Assembly (NCBI RefSeq): GCF_905479755.1
Contig: NZ_CAJQNT010000022.1
Location: forward strand, 35,537 to 99,536
Length of the DNA stretch: 64,000 bases
Reading direction: 5' to 3'
DNA from: an uncultured Schumannella sp.
GTDB taxonomy: Bacteria > Actinomycetota > Actinomycetes > Actinomycetales > Microbacteriaceae
This document shows positions 31,685 through 39,728 of the stretch, piece after piece. The notes below the pieces were generated by a model that was not told where the DNA came from, made no database searches, and saw nothing but the letters and a program-made list of their open reading frames with translations. The translations under genes and the position numbers were made by a program. Position 1 is the stretch's first letter. Each line of letters starts with the position of its first letter.

Positions 31685-33112
31685 TCAGACGACCTGCGCG
31701 TACTCCGGTTCGACGGCGAGCGCGGGCGCACGGCGCACCCGCGACCACGCCGCGATGAGCCGGTCGACTCCGCGCTCGATCTCGTCACTCGGGTAGGTGA
31801 ACGGGACGCGCACGAACCGCTCGAACACGCCTCCCTCGACCCCGAAGCGCGGGCCGGCCGCGAGGATGAGTCCCTCGGCCCGCGCCGCGATTGCCAGCGG
31901 CGTGCTCATCGGGGCGCCGAGATTGATCCAGCTGGCGATGCCCCCCTCGGTGTGCGGCACCTCCCACTCGGGGATCGCGGCCCGCAGTCGCGCCGAGAGC
32001 TGGTCGCGGCCGCGGGTGAGGGCGGCGCGACGCTCGGCGAGGATCTCTTCGTAGCGCGGGAGCAATTCGATCAGCACGAGCTGATCGAGGATCGGCGTGC
32101 CGAGGTCGCCCGTGAAGCGCTCGCGCGCGGCGCGTTGAATGAAGTCGCGCTCGGCGCGGATCCAGCCGAACCGGAGCCCGCCCCACACCGACTTGCCGAG
32201 CGACCCGATCGAGACGGCGGGACCGGTCGCGGCGAAGGGGGGAGGCGTGGGGCGGCCGACGAGTCCGAGTCCGGCGATCGTCTCGTCGGCGACGATGACG
32301 GTGCCGTGTCGCGCCGCGAGGCGCGCGACGCGCTCGCGCATGTCGGCATCCATGGTGCGGCCGGTCGGGTTGTGGTTCTCGGGCTGCAGGTAGGCGAGCA
32401 CGGGGCTCGTGCGCGGAAACACCTGTTCCAGCGTCGTGGCGTCCCACCCGTCGCCGGTCGTGACCGGGACCGGCACCGGCCGACCGCCCGCCGCGCGGAT
32501 CGCCTCGAGGGCGTGCGGGAAGGTCGGCGCCTCGACGACCGCGCGGTCGCCGCGCGCGAGGAGAGTTCGCGCGATCAAGTGGATCGCGTGCTGCGCCCCG
32601 ACGGTGATCATGAGCTGGTCGGCGGTGGTCGGCACGCCGCGCGCCGTGTAGTGCTCGGCGAGCGCTTGCCGTGCCACGAGAAGTCCGAGCGGATCGAAGC
32701 CGGATTCGCCGAGGAAGCGGGGCAGATGCGCCACGGCGCGCTCGGCGGCGCCCGCCACCCCGTTGACCGCCGGGAGCATCGCCTTGCCGAAGTCGACGAA
32801 GCCGACGGGGATGTCGGGGTCGGCGTCGAGGTCGTCGTGCCGCGGGAGGCGCGCGACGCTTCCCGAGCCGCGGGTGCTGGCGACGAAGGAGGCCTCGCGC
32901 AGGCTCGCGTACGCCGACGACACGGTCGTCCGGCTGAGGGCGAGCTGCTGAGCGAGCTCGCGCTCGGCGGGCAGGCGCGTGCCGAGCGGGATCCGCCCGT
33001 CGAGGATGAGCAAGCGGATGCGGTCGGCGAGCTCTTGATAGACGGGGCCGCGGGTGGCGTCACGCCACCCGCGCAGGAGAGAGGCCAACGCGCGGGCGGA
33101 AAGCGAAGTCAC
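31685..33112 (-). CDS. MocR-family regulator (GntR HTH fused to aminotransferase fold), YczR-like
   Basis: 475 residues: N-terminal GntR winged HTH (about 15-85, with LPAERELAQQLALSRTTVSSAYASL), linker, and an aminotransferase class I fold (about 110-460) with the PLP-Lys candidate in SIGSLGKSVWGGLRFGWIRA near residue 305. Divergent from a YczE-type membrane protein gene; YczR-type MocR regulators and YczE membrane proteins are a recurrent pair in Firmicutes and Actinobacteria, so it probably controls that gene. Leaderless: TAAGGT 6 nt before GTG 33112. Confidence 0.9.
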   Translation of the reverse strand: MTSLSARALASLLRGWRDATRGPVYQELADRIRLLILDGRIPLGTRLPAERELAQQLALSRTTVSSAYASLREASFVASTRGSGSVARLPRHDDLDADPDIPVGFVDFGKAMLPAVNGVAGAAERAVAHLPRFLGESGFDPLGLLVARQALAEHYTARGVPTTADQLMITVGAQHAIHLIARTLLARGDRAVVEAPTFPHALEAIRAAGGRPVPVPVTTGDGWDATTLEQVFPRTSPVLAYLQPENHNPTGRTMDADMRERVARLAARHGTVIVADETIAGLGLVGRPTPPPFAATGPAVSIGSLGKSVWGGLRFGWIRAERDFIQRAARERFTGDLGTPILDQLVLIELLPRYEEILAERRAALTRGRDQLSARLRAAIPEWEVPHTEGGIASWINLGAPMSTPLAIAARAEGLILAAGPRFGVEGGVFERFVRVPFTYPSDEIERGVDRLIAAWSRVRRAPALAVEPEYAQVV

Positions 33113-33138
33113 CCGGCCACCTTACGCCAGTCGCCGGG

Positions 33139-33165
33139 AATTGGCATCTTGATTGCAGTCCAATT
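33139..33165. promoter_or_regulatory. Candidate MocR operator in the divergent gap
   Basis: AATTGG (33139-33144) and CCAATT (33160-33165) are inverted repeats, and within them ATTG-CAGTC-CAAT (33152-33164) forms a second one. They lie between the divergent starts. Assignment to the adjacent regulator is inference. Confidence 0.5.
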
Positions 33166-33183
33166 CGGGCCTTGACTGGCGAC

Positions 33184-33834
33184 ATGACCTCACGCATCCC
33201 CGCCCACGGCGCGAATTGGACGCGACGCTGGGCGCAGCTCCTCATCGGGCTCGTGCTCTACGGCGTCGCGCTCGGGGTCATGGCGCGTGCCGGAATCGGC
33301 GTCGCCCCCTGGGATGTTCTCGGGCAGGGGATCGCCCGGCAGACCGGGTTGCCGTTCGGGCTCGTCACGAACCTCGTCGGCGCGCTCGTGCTGGTGCTCT
33401 GGATCCCCCTCAGGCAGAGACCGGGTATCGGCACGATTCTCAATGTGCTCCTCATCGGCACGAGCGCCGAGCTCGGCCTCTGGCTCGTCCCGCAGCAGAC
33501 GGTGCCCTGGCAGCAGGCGATCGTGTTCGCCGGCGGGCTCGCGCTGCTCGCCGTGGCGAGCGGGCTCTACATCGGGGCACGCCTCGGACCCGGCCCGCGC
33601 GACGGCCTGATGACGGGCGTTCACGCCCGCACCGGCTGGCCCATCTGGGCGGTGCGCACCGGCATCGAGGTGACGGTGCTGGCGGTCGGCTGGATGCTCG
33701 GAGGCCAGTTCGGCATCGGCACGGTCGCCTTCGCGCTGCTGATCGGCCCGATGGTGGGAGTCACCCTGCCGCTGCTGCGCGTGCCCGAGCTGCCCCGCCC
33801 GCTCGAGCCGCACCGAGAGGAGGTGCCCGCATGA
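33184..33834 (+). CDS. YczE/YitT-type integral membrane protein
   Basis: 216 residues, five to six helices, with the GIGVAPWDVLGQGIARQTG segment and GPRDGLMTGVHARTGWPIWAVRTGIEV typical of YczE-like proteins. Function is unknown in the family. Paired with the divergent MocR regulator. ATG 33184 chosen; a GTG/TTG start slightly upstream adds only four residues. The stop overlaps a 42-codon gene (ATGA). Confidence 0.85.
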   Translation: MTSRIPAHGANWTRRWAQLLIGLVLYGVALGVMARAGIGVAPWDVLGQGIARQTGLPFGLVTNLVGALVLVLWIPLRQRPGIGTILNVLLIGTSAELGLWLVPQQTVPWQQAIVFAGGLALLAVASGLYIGARLGPGPRDGLMTGVHARTGWPIWAVRTGIEVTVLAVGWMLGGQFGIGTVAFALLIGPMVGVTLPLLRVPELPRPLEPHREEVPA

Positions 33835-33959
33835 TGCTCCTCCTCGCTCTCGGCGCGCTCGCGCTGTGGGGCATGATCGCCACGATCGTCGTCGTCGCGC
33901 ACGACGGCTATCGCGCGATCCCGGACGACCCCGCCTACGACAGCCGGTTTGCCGCGTAG
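33831..33959 (+). CDS. Small single-pass membrane protein
   Basis: 42 residues: one helix (MLLLALGALALWGMIATIVVV) then AHDGYRAIPDDPAYDSRF. GAGAGGAGG precedes the ATG and the ATG overlaps the YczE-type stop, so it is translationally coupled to it. The short tail DGYRxIPxDPxYDSR looks like the conserved tails of small actinobacterial membrane peptides, but I cannot assign a family. Overlaps the convergent regulator by 25 bp. Confidence 0.7.
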   Translation: MMLLLALGALALWGMIATIVVVAHDGYRAIPDDPAYDSRFAA

Positions 33960-34708
33960 GCGACGAGAGCGTCGCGCACGAACCTCGCCCCGCTCTCGCC
34001 GCCGTAGTTGGCGGCGAAGCGCGGATCGGCCACGTACATCTCGGCCAGGCCGAGCACGTACTCCGCCGGCGCCTGGTCGCCGTCGCGCGGCGTGCCCGGG
34101 ATGCTTCCCAGCCACTCCACGTGCCGTTCGGCGAGCGCGCGCGCCTCCTCCGAGTCCGAACCGATCCCGCGCTCAGCGGCCGCGATCCAGTCGCGGTTCA
34201 GAGTCGCCACCTGCTCGCGAAACACGGCCTGGCCCTCGGCCCCGAGGCCGCGCCACCAGGCATCGCTGGAGGCCCAGGTGTCGGCGCCCCAACGCTCTTC
34301 GACCTCTTCGCGGTACTGCGCGTGGTCGAAGCCATCGAACATGTCTTCTGCCATGAGTTGTTCACCCCCTTCCAGGTTGTCGATCGTCCACTCGACGCTT
34401 GAGATCTGCCGCGCGAGCCTCCCCTGCTCTCGTCGGAGCTGGGCGAGCTGCTCGCGCAGCGCCTCGCGGTCGTCGCGCTGTCCCGCGATCACGTCGGCGA
34501 TTGCAGGAATGCCGAGGCCCAGTTCGCGGAGCAGCAGCACGCGCTGCAGCCGCACGAGCGCGGTCTCGTCGTAGTAGCGGTAGCCGTTGGACCCGATCCG
34601 GCTGGGCGGAACGAGCCCCACCTGGTCGTAGTGACGCAGGGTGCGACTCGTCGTGCCCGCCAGTCGGGCGATCTCCTGGATGCTCCAGTCGCGCGTCGTC
34701 GTGGTCAT
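33935..34708 (-). CDS. MerR-family regulator with TipAS drug-binding domain
   Basis: 257 residues: MerR HTH at 7-75 (WSIQEIARLAGTTSRTLRHYDQVGLVPPSR ... GYRYYDETALVRLQRVLLLRELG), dimerising coil (78-112), TipAS domain (about 130-250) with the WWRGLGAEGQ and AERHVEWL segments. TipAL-type proteins are autoactivated by thiopeptides and other ligands. The promoter carries the 19-bp spacer dyad expected for autoregulation. Confidence 0.92.
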   Translation of the reverse strand: MTTTTRDWSIQEIARLAGTTSRTLRHYDQVGLVPPSRIGSNGYRYYDETALVRLQRVLLLRELGLGIPAIADVIAGQRDDREALREQLAQLRREQGRLARQISSVEWTIDNLEGGEQLMAEDMFDGFDHAQYREEVEERWGADTWASSDAWWRGLGAEGQAVFREQVATLNRDWIAAAERGIGSDSEEARALAERHVEWLGSIPGTPRDGDQAPAEYVLGLAEMYVADPRFAANYGGESGARFVRDALVAYAANRLS

Positions 34709-34715
34709 GGAGTCG

Positions 34716-34746
34716 ACCGTACAAGTTGACGCTGCGTCAAGGTCAA
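34716..34746 (-). promoter_or_regulatory. MerR-type autoregulated promoter
   Basis: On the minus strand -35 TTGACC (34746-34741), a 19-bp spacer, and -10 TACGGT (34721-34716). The spacer holds the perfect dyad TTGACGC-A-GCGTCAA (34726-34740). Overlong spacer plus central dyad is diagnostic of MerR/TipA DNA-distortion activation. Confidence 0.85.
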
Positions 34747-34780
34747 GCGTGTCGCCAGCGCGGCGCGGCGAGGCGGCGCG

Positions 34781-35422
34781 CTACCCGGCGAAGCCCACCG
34801 GAATCGCCAGATCCTGCACCCGATCCGCGGCGGCGGTGTGGTCGTTGCGGGTGTAGATCGCGCACGCCTCCACCCGGCAGTCGAGGTTCTCGCCCACCGG
34901 ATCCGGCACCTCGAGGTAGGCGGTGAAACTCCCCGCCGTCGTGTCGTCGAACGAGCGCGCACCGAACAGCCGCCACGCCCAGTCGTCGTTGATCCAGTTG
35001 CTCGCAGCGAACTGGATGGTGCCCTCGGCGACCTCCTGCTGCTCCTGGGTCGGAATCCCACCCAAGCACGGCCCCGGCTTCTCGCCCGCGGAATCCGGGA
35101 TGCGACAGATCGCCACGTAGATGCCGCGCGCCGGGTCGTACCCGGTGCCCGACACGACCACCCGGTCGCCGGCGACCAGTGCGGAGGTGTCGACGGTCGC
35201 CGTCGCCTCGAACGCGGACACCTCGAGCGCGCGGTCGCGACCGTCATCGCCCGAGGCCGTGACGCGTGTCGGCCACTCCTCCTCGGTGGGGTCTTGGTTC
35301 GCCAGCCCCTGGTTCGAATGCGTCAAGATCGGCACCGCGATGAGCGCCGTCGGAACCAGGACGAGCACGAGCGCGGCCGCGAGAATCCACGGCCAGCGGC
35401 GACGTCGGACGTTGGAGGGCAC
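34781..35422 (-). CDS. Membrane-anchored exported protein, neocarzinostatin-like fold suspected
   Basis: 213 residues from GTG 35422: an Arg-rich start, one N-terminal helix (WPWILAAALVLVLVPTALIAV), then an all-beta outer domain with DRVVVSGTGYDPARGIYVAICRI, GPCLGG and CRVEACAIYTRNDHT, four cysteines able to form two disulfides. The arrangement recalls neocarzinostatin/HtaA-adjacent beta-sandwich domains in Actinobacteria, but I am not certain. Leaderless: TATGAT 6 nt before GTG. Confidence 0.65.
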   Translation of the reverse strand: MPSNVRRRRWPWILAAALVLVLVPTALIAVPILTHSNQGLANQDPTEEEWPTRVTASGDDGRDRALEVSAFEATATVDTSALVAGDRVVVSGTGYDPARGIYVAICRIPDSAGEKPGPCLGGIPTQEQQEVAEGTIQFAASNWINDDWAWRLFGARSFDDTTAGSFTAYLEVPDPVGENLDCRVEACAIYTRNDHTAAADRVQDLAIPVGFAG

Positions 35423-35491
35423 GGCCCGATCATACGAGCGCGCGGGCCGGGCGACCGGGTCGAGCACAGCAACGCGGCTACGCTGTCGCGC

Positions 35492-35881
35492 GTGACGATC
35501 CTCGCGGTACTGCTCGGGGGCGCGCTCGGCACCGGGCTGCGCCTCGCGCTCGACGCGCTCCTGCCGCACGCCGACGCCGGTTTCCCGTGGTCGACGCTGC
35601 TCGCGAACGTCGCCGGATCCTTCCTGCTCGGGCTGCTCGTCGGCCGGTTTGAGTTCTCCACCCCGGTCTGGGCGCGCGCGGGGCTTCGCACCGGAGTGCT
35701 CGGCTCCTTCACGACCTTCTCCGCGCTCGCCGTGTCTTTCGTCGCCCTCGTCGACACCGCGCAGTGGGGGCTCGCCCTCGCCTACCTCGGCGCCACGCTC
35801 CTGCTCGGCCTCGCCGCCGCCGCGCTCGGGCTGGGCATCGGAACCCGACGCCGGATGCCACCCCTCCAGGTGACCGAATGA
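35492..35881 (+). CDS. crcB: Fluoride channel subunit CrcB/Fluc 1
   Basis: 129 residues, four helices. Conserved NVAGSFLLGLL and LGSFTTFSALAVSF carry the pore Asn and the Phe-box/TTFS motif. Exports cytoplasmic fluoride. Leaderless: TACGCT 7 nt before GTG 35492, so there is no room for a fluoride riboswitch. ATGA overlap with the second subunit; actinobacterial Fluc channels are often antiparallel heterodimers. Confidence 0.92.
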   Translation: MTILAVLLGGALGTGLRLALDALLPHADAGFPWSTLLANVAGSFLLGLLVGRFEFSTPVWARAGLRTGVLGSFTTFSALAVSFVALVDTAQWGLALAYLGATLLLGLAAAALGLGIGTRRRMPPLQVTE

Positions 35882-36258
35882 GCACCTGGGTGATCGCCGC
35901 GGCCCTCGGCGCCGGGGCGCTCGGAGCGCTCGCGCGCTACGGGGTCACGGTGCTGCTCAGTCATCCGCGTGCGCGCATCCCGTGGGCGGTGCTCACCGTC
36001 AACGTGGTCGGCTCGGCCCTCGGCGGCGTGCTGCTCGCGCTCGCGGTGACCGGCCAGATCGACCCGGAGCTGCGCTTCGTGCTCTTCGGCGGCTTCGCGG
36101 GCGGACTCACCACCTTCAGCACGCTGAGCGTCGAGACGCTTCAGCTGGCCTCCCGCCGCCGGGTGCGCGCCGCGATCGTGAGCCTTGCCGGCAACCTCGT
36201 GCTCGGGTTGGCGAGTGCGGGCGCGGGATTCGCGCTCACCCTCGCCGTGCTGGCGTAG
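35878..36258 (+). CDS. crcB: Fluoride channel subunit CrcB/Fluc 2
   Basis: 126 residues, four helices, with GALARYGVTVLLS (the GxxxRY motif lacking in subunit 1), NVVGSALGGVLLA and GGLTTFSTLSVET. Coupled to the first subunit by a 4-bp overlap. The two differ enough, and opposite terminal charges are plausible, to suit a dual-topology heterodimer. Confidence 0.92.
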   Translation: MSTWVIAAALGAGALGALARYGVTVLLSHPRARIPWAVLTVNVVGSALGGVLLALAVTGQIDPELRFVLFGGFAGGLTTFSTLSVETLQLASRRRVRAAIVSLAGNLVLGLASAGAGFALTLAVLA

Positions 36259-36307
36259 TGCTGCGCGGGCGCCGGGCGCGTCGAGCAGTGGCCTGCGCGC
36301 GCGGGCC

Positions 36308-37429
36308 TCAGACGCCGAGCTTGCTGAGCGTCGCCACGACCTGCCGCGCGATCGTGCGCCCGGCCCGGTTCGCGCCGATCGTGCTCGCCGTCGGACCGTA
36401 GCCGGCGAAGAACACGCGCGGATTTCGCCAGGAGACCCCGCCGCCGACGACCACGCCGCCCTCCTTCTCGCGCAGCTTCAGCGGGGCGAGGTGACGTAGC
36501 TCGGGGCGGAATCCGGTCGACCAGATGATCGCGTCGGCCGGCCGGAAACTGCCGTTGCTCCAGCGCACGCCCGTCGGTTCGATCTTCTCGAACATCGGAT
36601 GCGCCACCAGCAGACCGCGATCAATGCCGGCCTGAATGCGACGGCTGCGCGGAACCCCGGTGGTGCTCACGATGCTCGGCAGGGCGCGACCCTCGCGCGC
36701 GGCGGCATCCTGCAGCGCCACCGCGGAGGCGCCCGCCTCCAAGTCGAGGCCCTGCGAGTCGAGGAACTGGATCGGGCGACGCGAGACCCAGACGAGCGAC
36801 TTGGCGATCCCCTCGAGCTCCATCAGGAATCCGATCGCACTCGTGCCGCCGCCGACGACCACGACCGCCTGGTCGCGGAACTCCTCCGCGTCGCGGTACT
36901 CGGCGGTGTGCAGGTGCCGGCCGGCGAACGAGTTCATGCCGGGGTAGTAGGGAACGAACGGCGCGCCCCAGGTTCCCGTCGCGTTGACCACCACCGGCGC
37001 ACGCACGGTCTTCTCCTCGACCTCGTCGTCGCCGTCCACCCCGGGAAGCGTGAACGACACGGCGAGACCGTCGAGCTCGGGCGTAACCGAGGTGACATCC
37101 GCGGGCCGCACGACCTGGAGCCCGAAATGCTCCTCGTAGCGGCCGTAGTAGTCGGCAACGACGTCCTTCGCGGGCGCCTGGCGATCGGCGGTGTCGAAAC
37201 TCAGCCCGAGCTCATCCATCCCCGGAAGGTCGTTGACGCGGTGCGCATAGCCGAGACGCAGGGCCTCCCACCGGAACTGCCAGGCGCCACCGGCACCCGG
37301 GCCGCGGTCGAGCACCACGAAGTCGTTCCCTGGGTCGAGACCGAGGCGGCGCAGGTAGAACGCCGTCGACAGTCCCGCCTGACCGCCGCCGATCACGACC
37401 ACAGAGGTGTCGTAGGTGGGCTCGGTCAC
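36308..37429 (-). CDS. Flavin-dependent monooxygenase / NAD(P)-binding protein (CzcO-like)
   Basis: 373 residues. FAD motif VVIGGGQAGLSTAFYLRRLG at about 11-30, NADPH motif VVVVGGGTSAIGFLMEL near 165, and the ATG-like WSTGFRP near 310. Similar to CzcO and FMO-like flavoproteins, which oxygenate N/S atoms or act as reductases; substrate unknown. Leaderless: TAGTCT 7 nt before GTG 37429. Convergent with crcB. Confidence 0.86.
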   Translation of the reverse strand: MTEPTYDTSVVVIGGGQAGLSTAFYLRRLGLDPGNDFVVLDRGPGAGGAWQFRWEALRLGYAHRVNDLPGMDELGLSFDTADRQAPAKDVVADYYGRYEEHFGLQVVRPADVTSVTPELDGLAVSFTLPGVDGDDEVEEKTVRAPVVVNATGTWGAPFVPYYPGMNSFAGRHLHTAEYRDAEEFRDQAVVVVGGGTSAIGFLMELEGIAKSLVWVSRRPIQFLDSQGLDLEAGASAVALQDAAAREGRALPSIVSTTGVPRSRRIQAGIDRGLLVAHPMFEKIEPTGVRWSNGSFRPADAIIWSTGFRPELRHLAPLKLREKEGGVVVGGGVSWRNPRVFFAGYGPTASTIGANRAGRTIARQVVATLSKLGV

Positions 37430-37542
37430 GCGGTCAAGACTAGCCCGCGTCGGCGGACACTCAACGTTGGGCAATGGGGTACGTGTTAGACTTTTGGGTA
37501 GTTTTCCACCATTGCCACAACTCGAATCAGAGGGGGTCACGC

Positions 37543-37740
37543 ATGGGGCGCGGCCGTCAAAAGGCGAAGCACACGAAGGTGGCGCGCGAGCTGAAGTACT
37601 TCAGCCCCGACACCAACTATGGTGCGCTCGAAAAGGAACTCGGCGGCAACTCGCGGCTTGAAGAAGACCTCGAGAAGTGGCCGGAGTACTCGGCGTCCGA
37701 CGACGACGAGTACGACCAAGGCGAGTTCAAGACCGCGTAG
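37543..37740 (+). CDS. DUF3073 protein
   Basis: 65 residues starting MGRGRQKAKHTKVARELKYFSPDTNY, the hallmark of DUF3073, a small actinobacterial family with a basic N-terminus and an acidic C-terminal tail (DDDEYDQGEF). Function unknown; abundance and charge suggest nucleic-acid or ribosome association, which is inference. AGAGGGGG precedes ATG and a TAGACT -10 lies about 40 bp upstream. Overlaps the convergent gene by 14 bp. Confidence 0.9.
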   Translation: MGRGRQKAKHTKVARELKYFSPDTNYGALEKELGGNSRLEEDLEKWPEYSASDDDEYDQGEFKTA

Positions 37741-38443
37741 GTCTCGACACCGTCGGCGCGCGCTCGGCGAGGCTCCGGGCGCAGGGCGCGGTGAGGATCG
37801 CGCTCGTGAGCGCCATCATCGTGCCCGCACCCAGGTAGGCCGCGAGTAGCACCACCGGCGGGGTGGTCTCGTCGATGAAGATCGACGGCGCGAGCGTCCA
37901 CATCAGGCCCGCCGTCCACGCGGCCATGCTGATCGGAATCCAGCGCGCACTCCCGGGCCGGTCGCGGAGCGCGAACAGCCACTGCAGCGTCGGAATCGTC
38001 GCCACCAGGGCGAGCCCTCCGAGCACCAGCACCACGATGGTGAGCGGGCCCGGGGCCTCATCGAACACCCCCGTGATGCTCAACGACATGCCGATCGCCC
38101 AGGCGATCGCGGCACCCGCCGCCGTTGCGCCGATCCAGCGCCCTGCGCGGATGCGGGCCCGGCGACCGAACCCCAGGATCTGGCCGGTGCCGAGCAGCGC
38201 ACCCTCAGCCACCCCGGCGGCGACGAGCGCGGCCAGCGCGATCGAGGGCGTAGCCGCGAACGCGGCAACCAGGGTGCCCGCCACCGCGGGAATCGAGAAC
38301 CCGATGACCTCGGCTGCCGCCACGACCGAGATCCAGCGCGTGGCAAACCCCTCGGCGTAGTGCGCGGCGTGCGCGGAGCGGCGATCGTGCGCGTGGTCGG
38401 CGACCAGCGCCGCGTTCGCGAGGTCTCCCAGTCGGCTGCTCAC
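37727..38443 (-). CDS. Polytopic membrane protein of unknown function
   Basis: 238 residues, six or seven helices, His-rich N-terminus (ADHAHDRRSAHAAHYAEG) that could bind metal. No family recognised. Leaderless: TAGCGT 6 nt before GTG 38443. The 3' end overlaps DUF3073. Confidence 0.7.
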   Translation of the reverse strand: MSSRLGDLANAALVADHAHDRRSAHAAHYAEGFATRWISVVAAAEVIGFSIPAVAGTLVAAFAATPSIALAALVAAGVAEGALLGTGQILGFGRRARIRAGRWIGATAAGAAIAWAIGMSLSITGVFDEAPGPLTIVVLVLGGLALVATIPTLQWLFALRDRPGSARWIPISMAAWTAGLMWTLAPSIFIDETTPPVVLLAAYLGAGTMMALTSAILTAPCARSLAERAPTVSRPTRS

Positions 38444-38500
38444 ACCGCGACGCTACGGATGCCGCGAGGCGGGCGGGTAGGGGCGGAAGTCCCGTGATGC

Positions 38501-39619
38501 CTAGCTCGTGAAGTCGCCCACGAGGCGCACGGCACCGCCGTCGACGCCCTTCGCCCCCTGCTCGAAGCCCGCGAGGTCGCGCTCGCCGGTCGTGACGCGA
38601 CCGGCCACCCAGGCGGGCATCCCGGCGGCCTCCAGCGCACGCGTGACCGAGCTGGCGGAGTCCGCCGCGACGACCGCGAACATGCCGACGCCGAGATTCC
38701 AGGTGCCCTCGGTCTCGGCGAGCGTCAGCCCACCCAGCCCGGCGAGCACGCGGAACACCGGGTCGGGGCTCCAGGTCGAACGGTCGACCTCGACCCAGGC
38801 GCCACGCGGCAGCACGCGGGCCAGGTTGGCCGCGATCCCGCCGCCGGTGACATGACTGAGCGCGTGAACGGCGCCCGGCACGTCGCCGAGGATTCCGAGC
38901 AGCGGGCTCGTGTAGAGGCGGGTCGGCTCCAGGAGCACCTCCCCGACCGTGCCGCCGAGTTCGGCCGAGTGGTCGGTGTAGCCGATCTTGGCGTTGGCGA
39001 GAATGTGGCGCACCAGCGAGAAGCCGTTGCTGTGCAGGCCGCTGGAGGCGATCGCGACCACCAGGTCGCCGTGTTCGATGCGCTCCGGGCCGAGCACCGC
39101 ATCCGCCTCGACGGCACCCACCGCCGCGCCCGCGATGTCGTACTCGTGCGGCTTCATCAGGCCCGGGTGTTCGGCGGTCTCGCCGCCGACCAGCGCCGTG
39201 CCCGTCTCGGCGCACGCCCGCGCGACGCCCTCGACAAGGGTCGCAATGCGCTGCGGGTCGACCTTGCCGCAGGCGATGTAGTCGGTCATGAACAGGGGCT
39301 TCGCGCCCACCACGACGATGTCATCGACGACCATGCCGACCAGGTCCTGCCCGATCGTGTCGTGCTTGTCGAGCGCGATCGCGATATCGATCTTCGTGCC
39401 GACGCCGTCGGTGCTCGTCGCCAGCAGCGGGCGACGGAAGTCGCGCAGCGCGCTCACATCGAACAGGCCCGCGAATCCACCGACGCCGCCCAGCACCTCG
39501 GGGCCATGGGTGGCGCCGACGGCCGCCTTCATCAGCTCGACGGCACGGTCGCCCGCGGCGGTGTCGACTCCGGCGGCGGCGTAGCTGGCGTCGCCATGCG
39601 ACGTGGATGCGGCGGTCAC
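38501..39619 (-). CDS. purM: Phosphoribosylformylglycinamidine cyclo-ligase (AIR synthetase)
   Basis: Fifth step of purine synthesis: FGAM plus ATP gives AIR. 372 residues from GTG 39619. Conserved STDGVGTKIDIAI, QDLVGMVVDDI and LVGGETAEHPG motifs. The leaderless -10 TACCCT lies 6 nt before GTG. Divergent from purF, as in many Actinobacteria. Confidence 0.97.
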   Translation of the reverse strand: MTAASTSHGDASYAAAGVDTAAGDRAVELMKAAVGATHGPEVLGGVGGFAGLFDVSALRDFRRPLLATSTDGVGTKIDIAIALDKHDTIGQDLVGMVVDDIVVVGAKPLFMTDYIACGKVDPQRIATLVEGVARACAETGTALVGGETAEHPGLMKPHEYDIAGAAVGAVEADAVLGPERIEHGDLVVAIASSGLHSNGFSLVRHILANAKIGYTDHSAELGGTVGEVLLEPTRLYTSPLLGILGDVPGAVHALSHVTGGGIAANLARVLPRGAWVEVDRSTWSPDPVFRVLAGLGGLTLAETEGTWNLGVGMFAVVAADSASSVTRALEAAGMPAWVAGRVTTGERDLAGFEQGAKGVDGGAVRLVGDFTS

Positions 39620-39728
39620 ACAGCCAGGGTAGTCGCCCCGCCGCGCGACACCGTGTCGCGCTATGCGAGACTGAGACGCACCCGCGGTGGCGGGTAGGCA
39701 TCCAACAGCAGTGGGAGCACTCCGCGGA

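Noticed and set aside
35423..35491. Fluoride riboswitch before crcB
   Set aside because: Only 69 bp lie between the divergent starts, the -10 is 7 nt from the start codon, and no crcB-motif sequence is visible.
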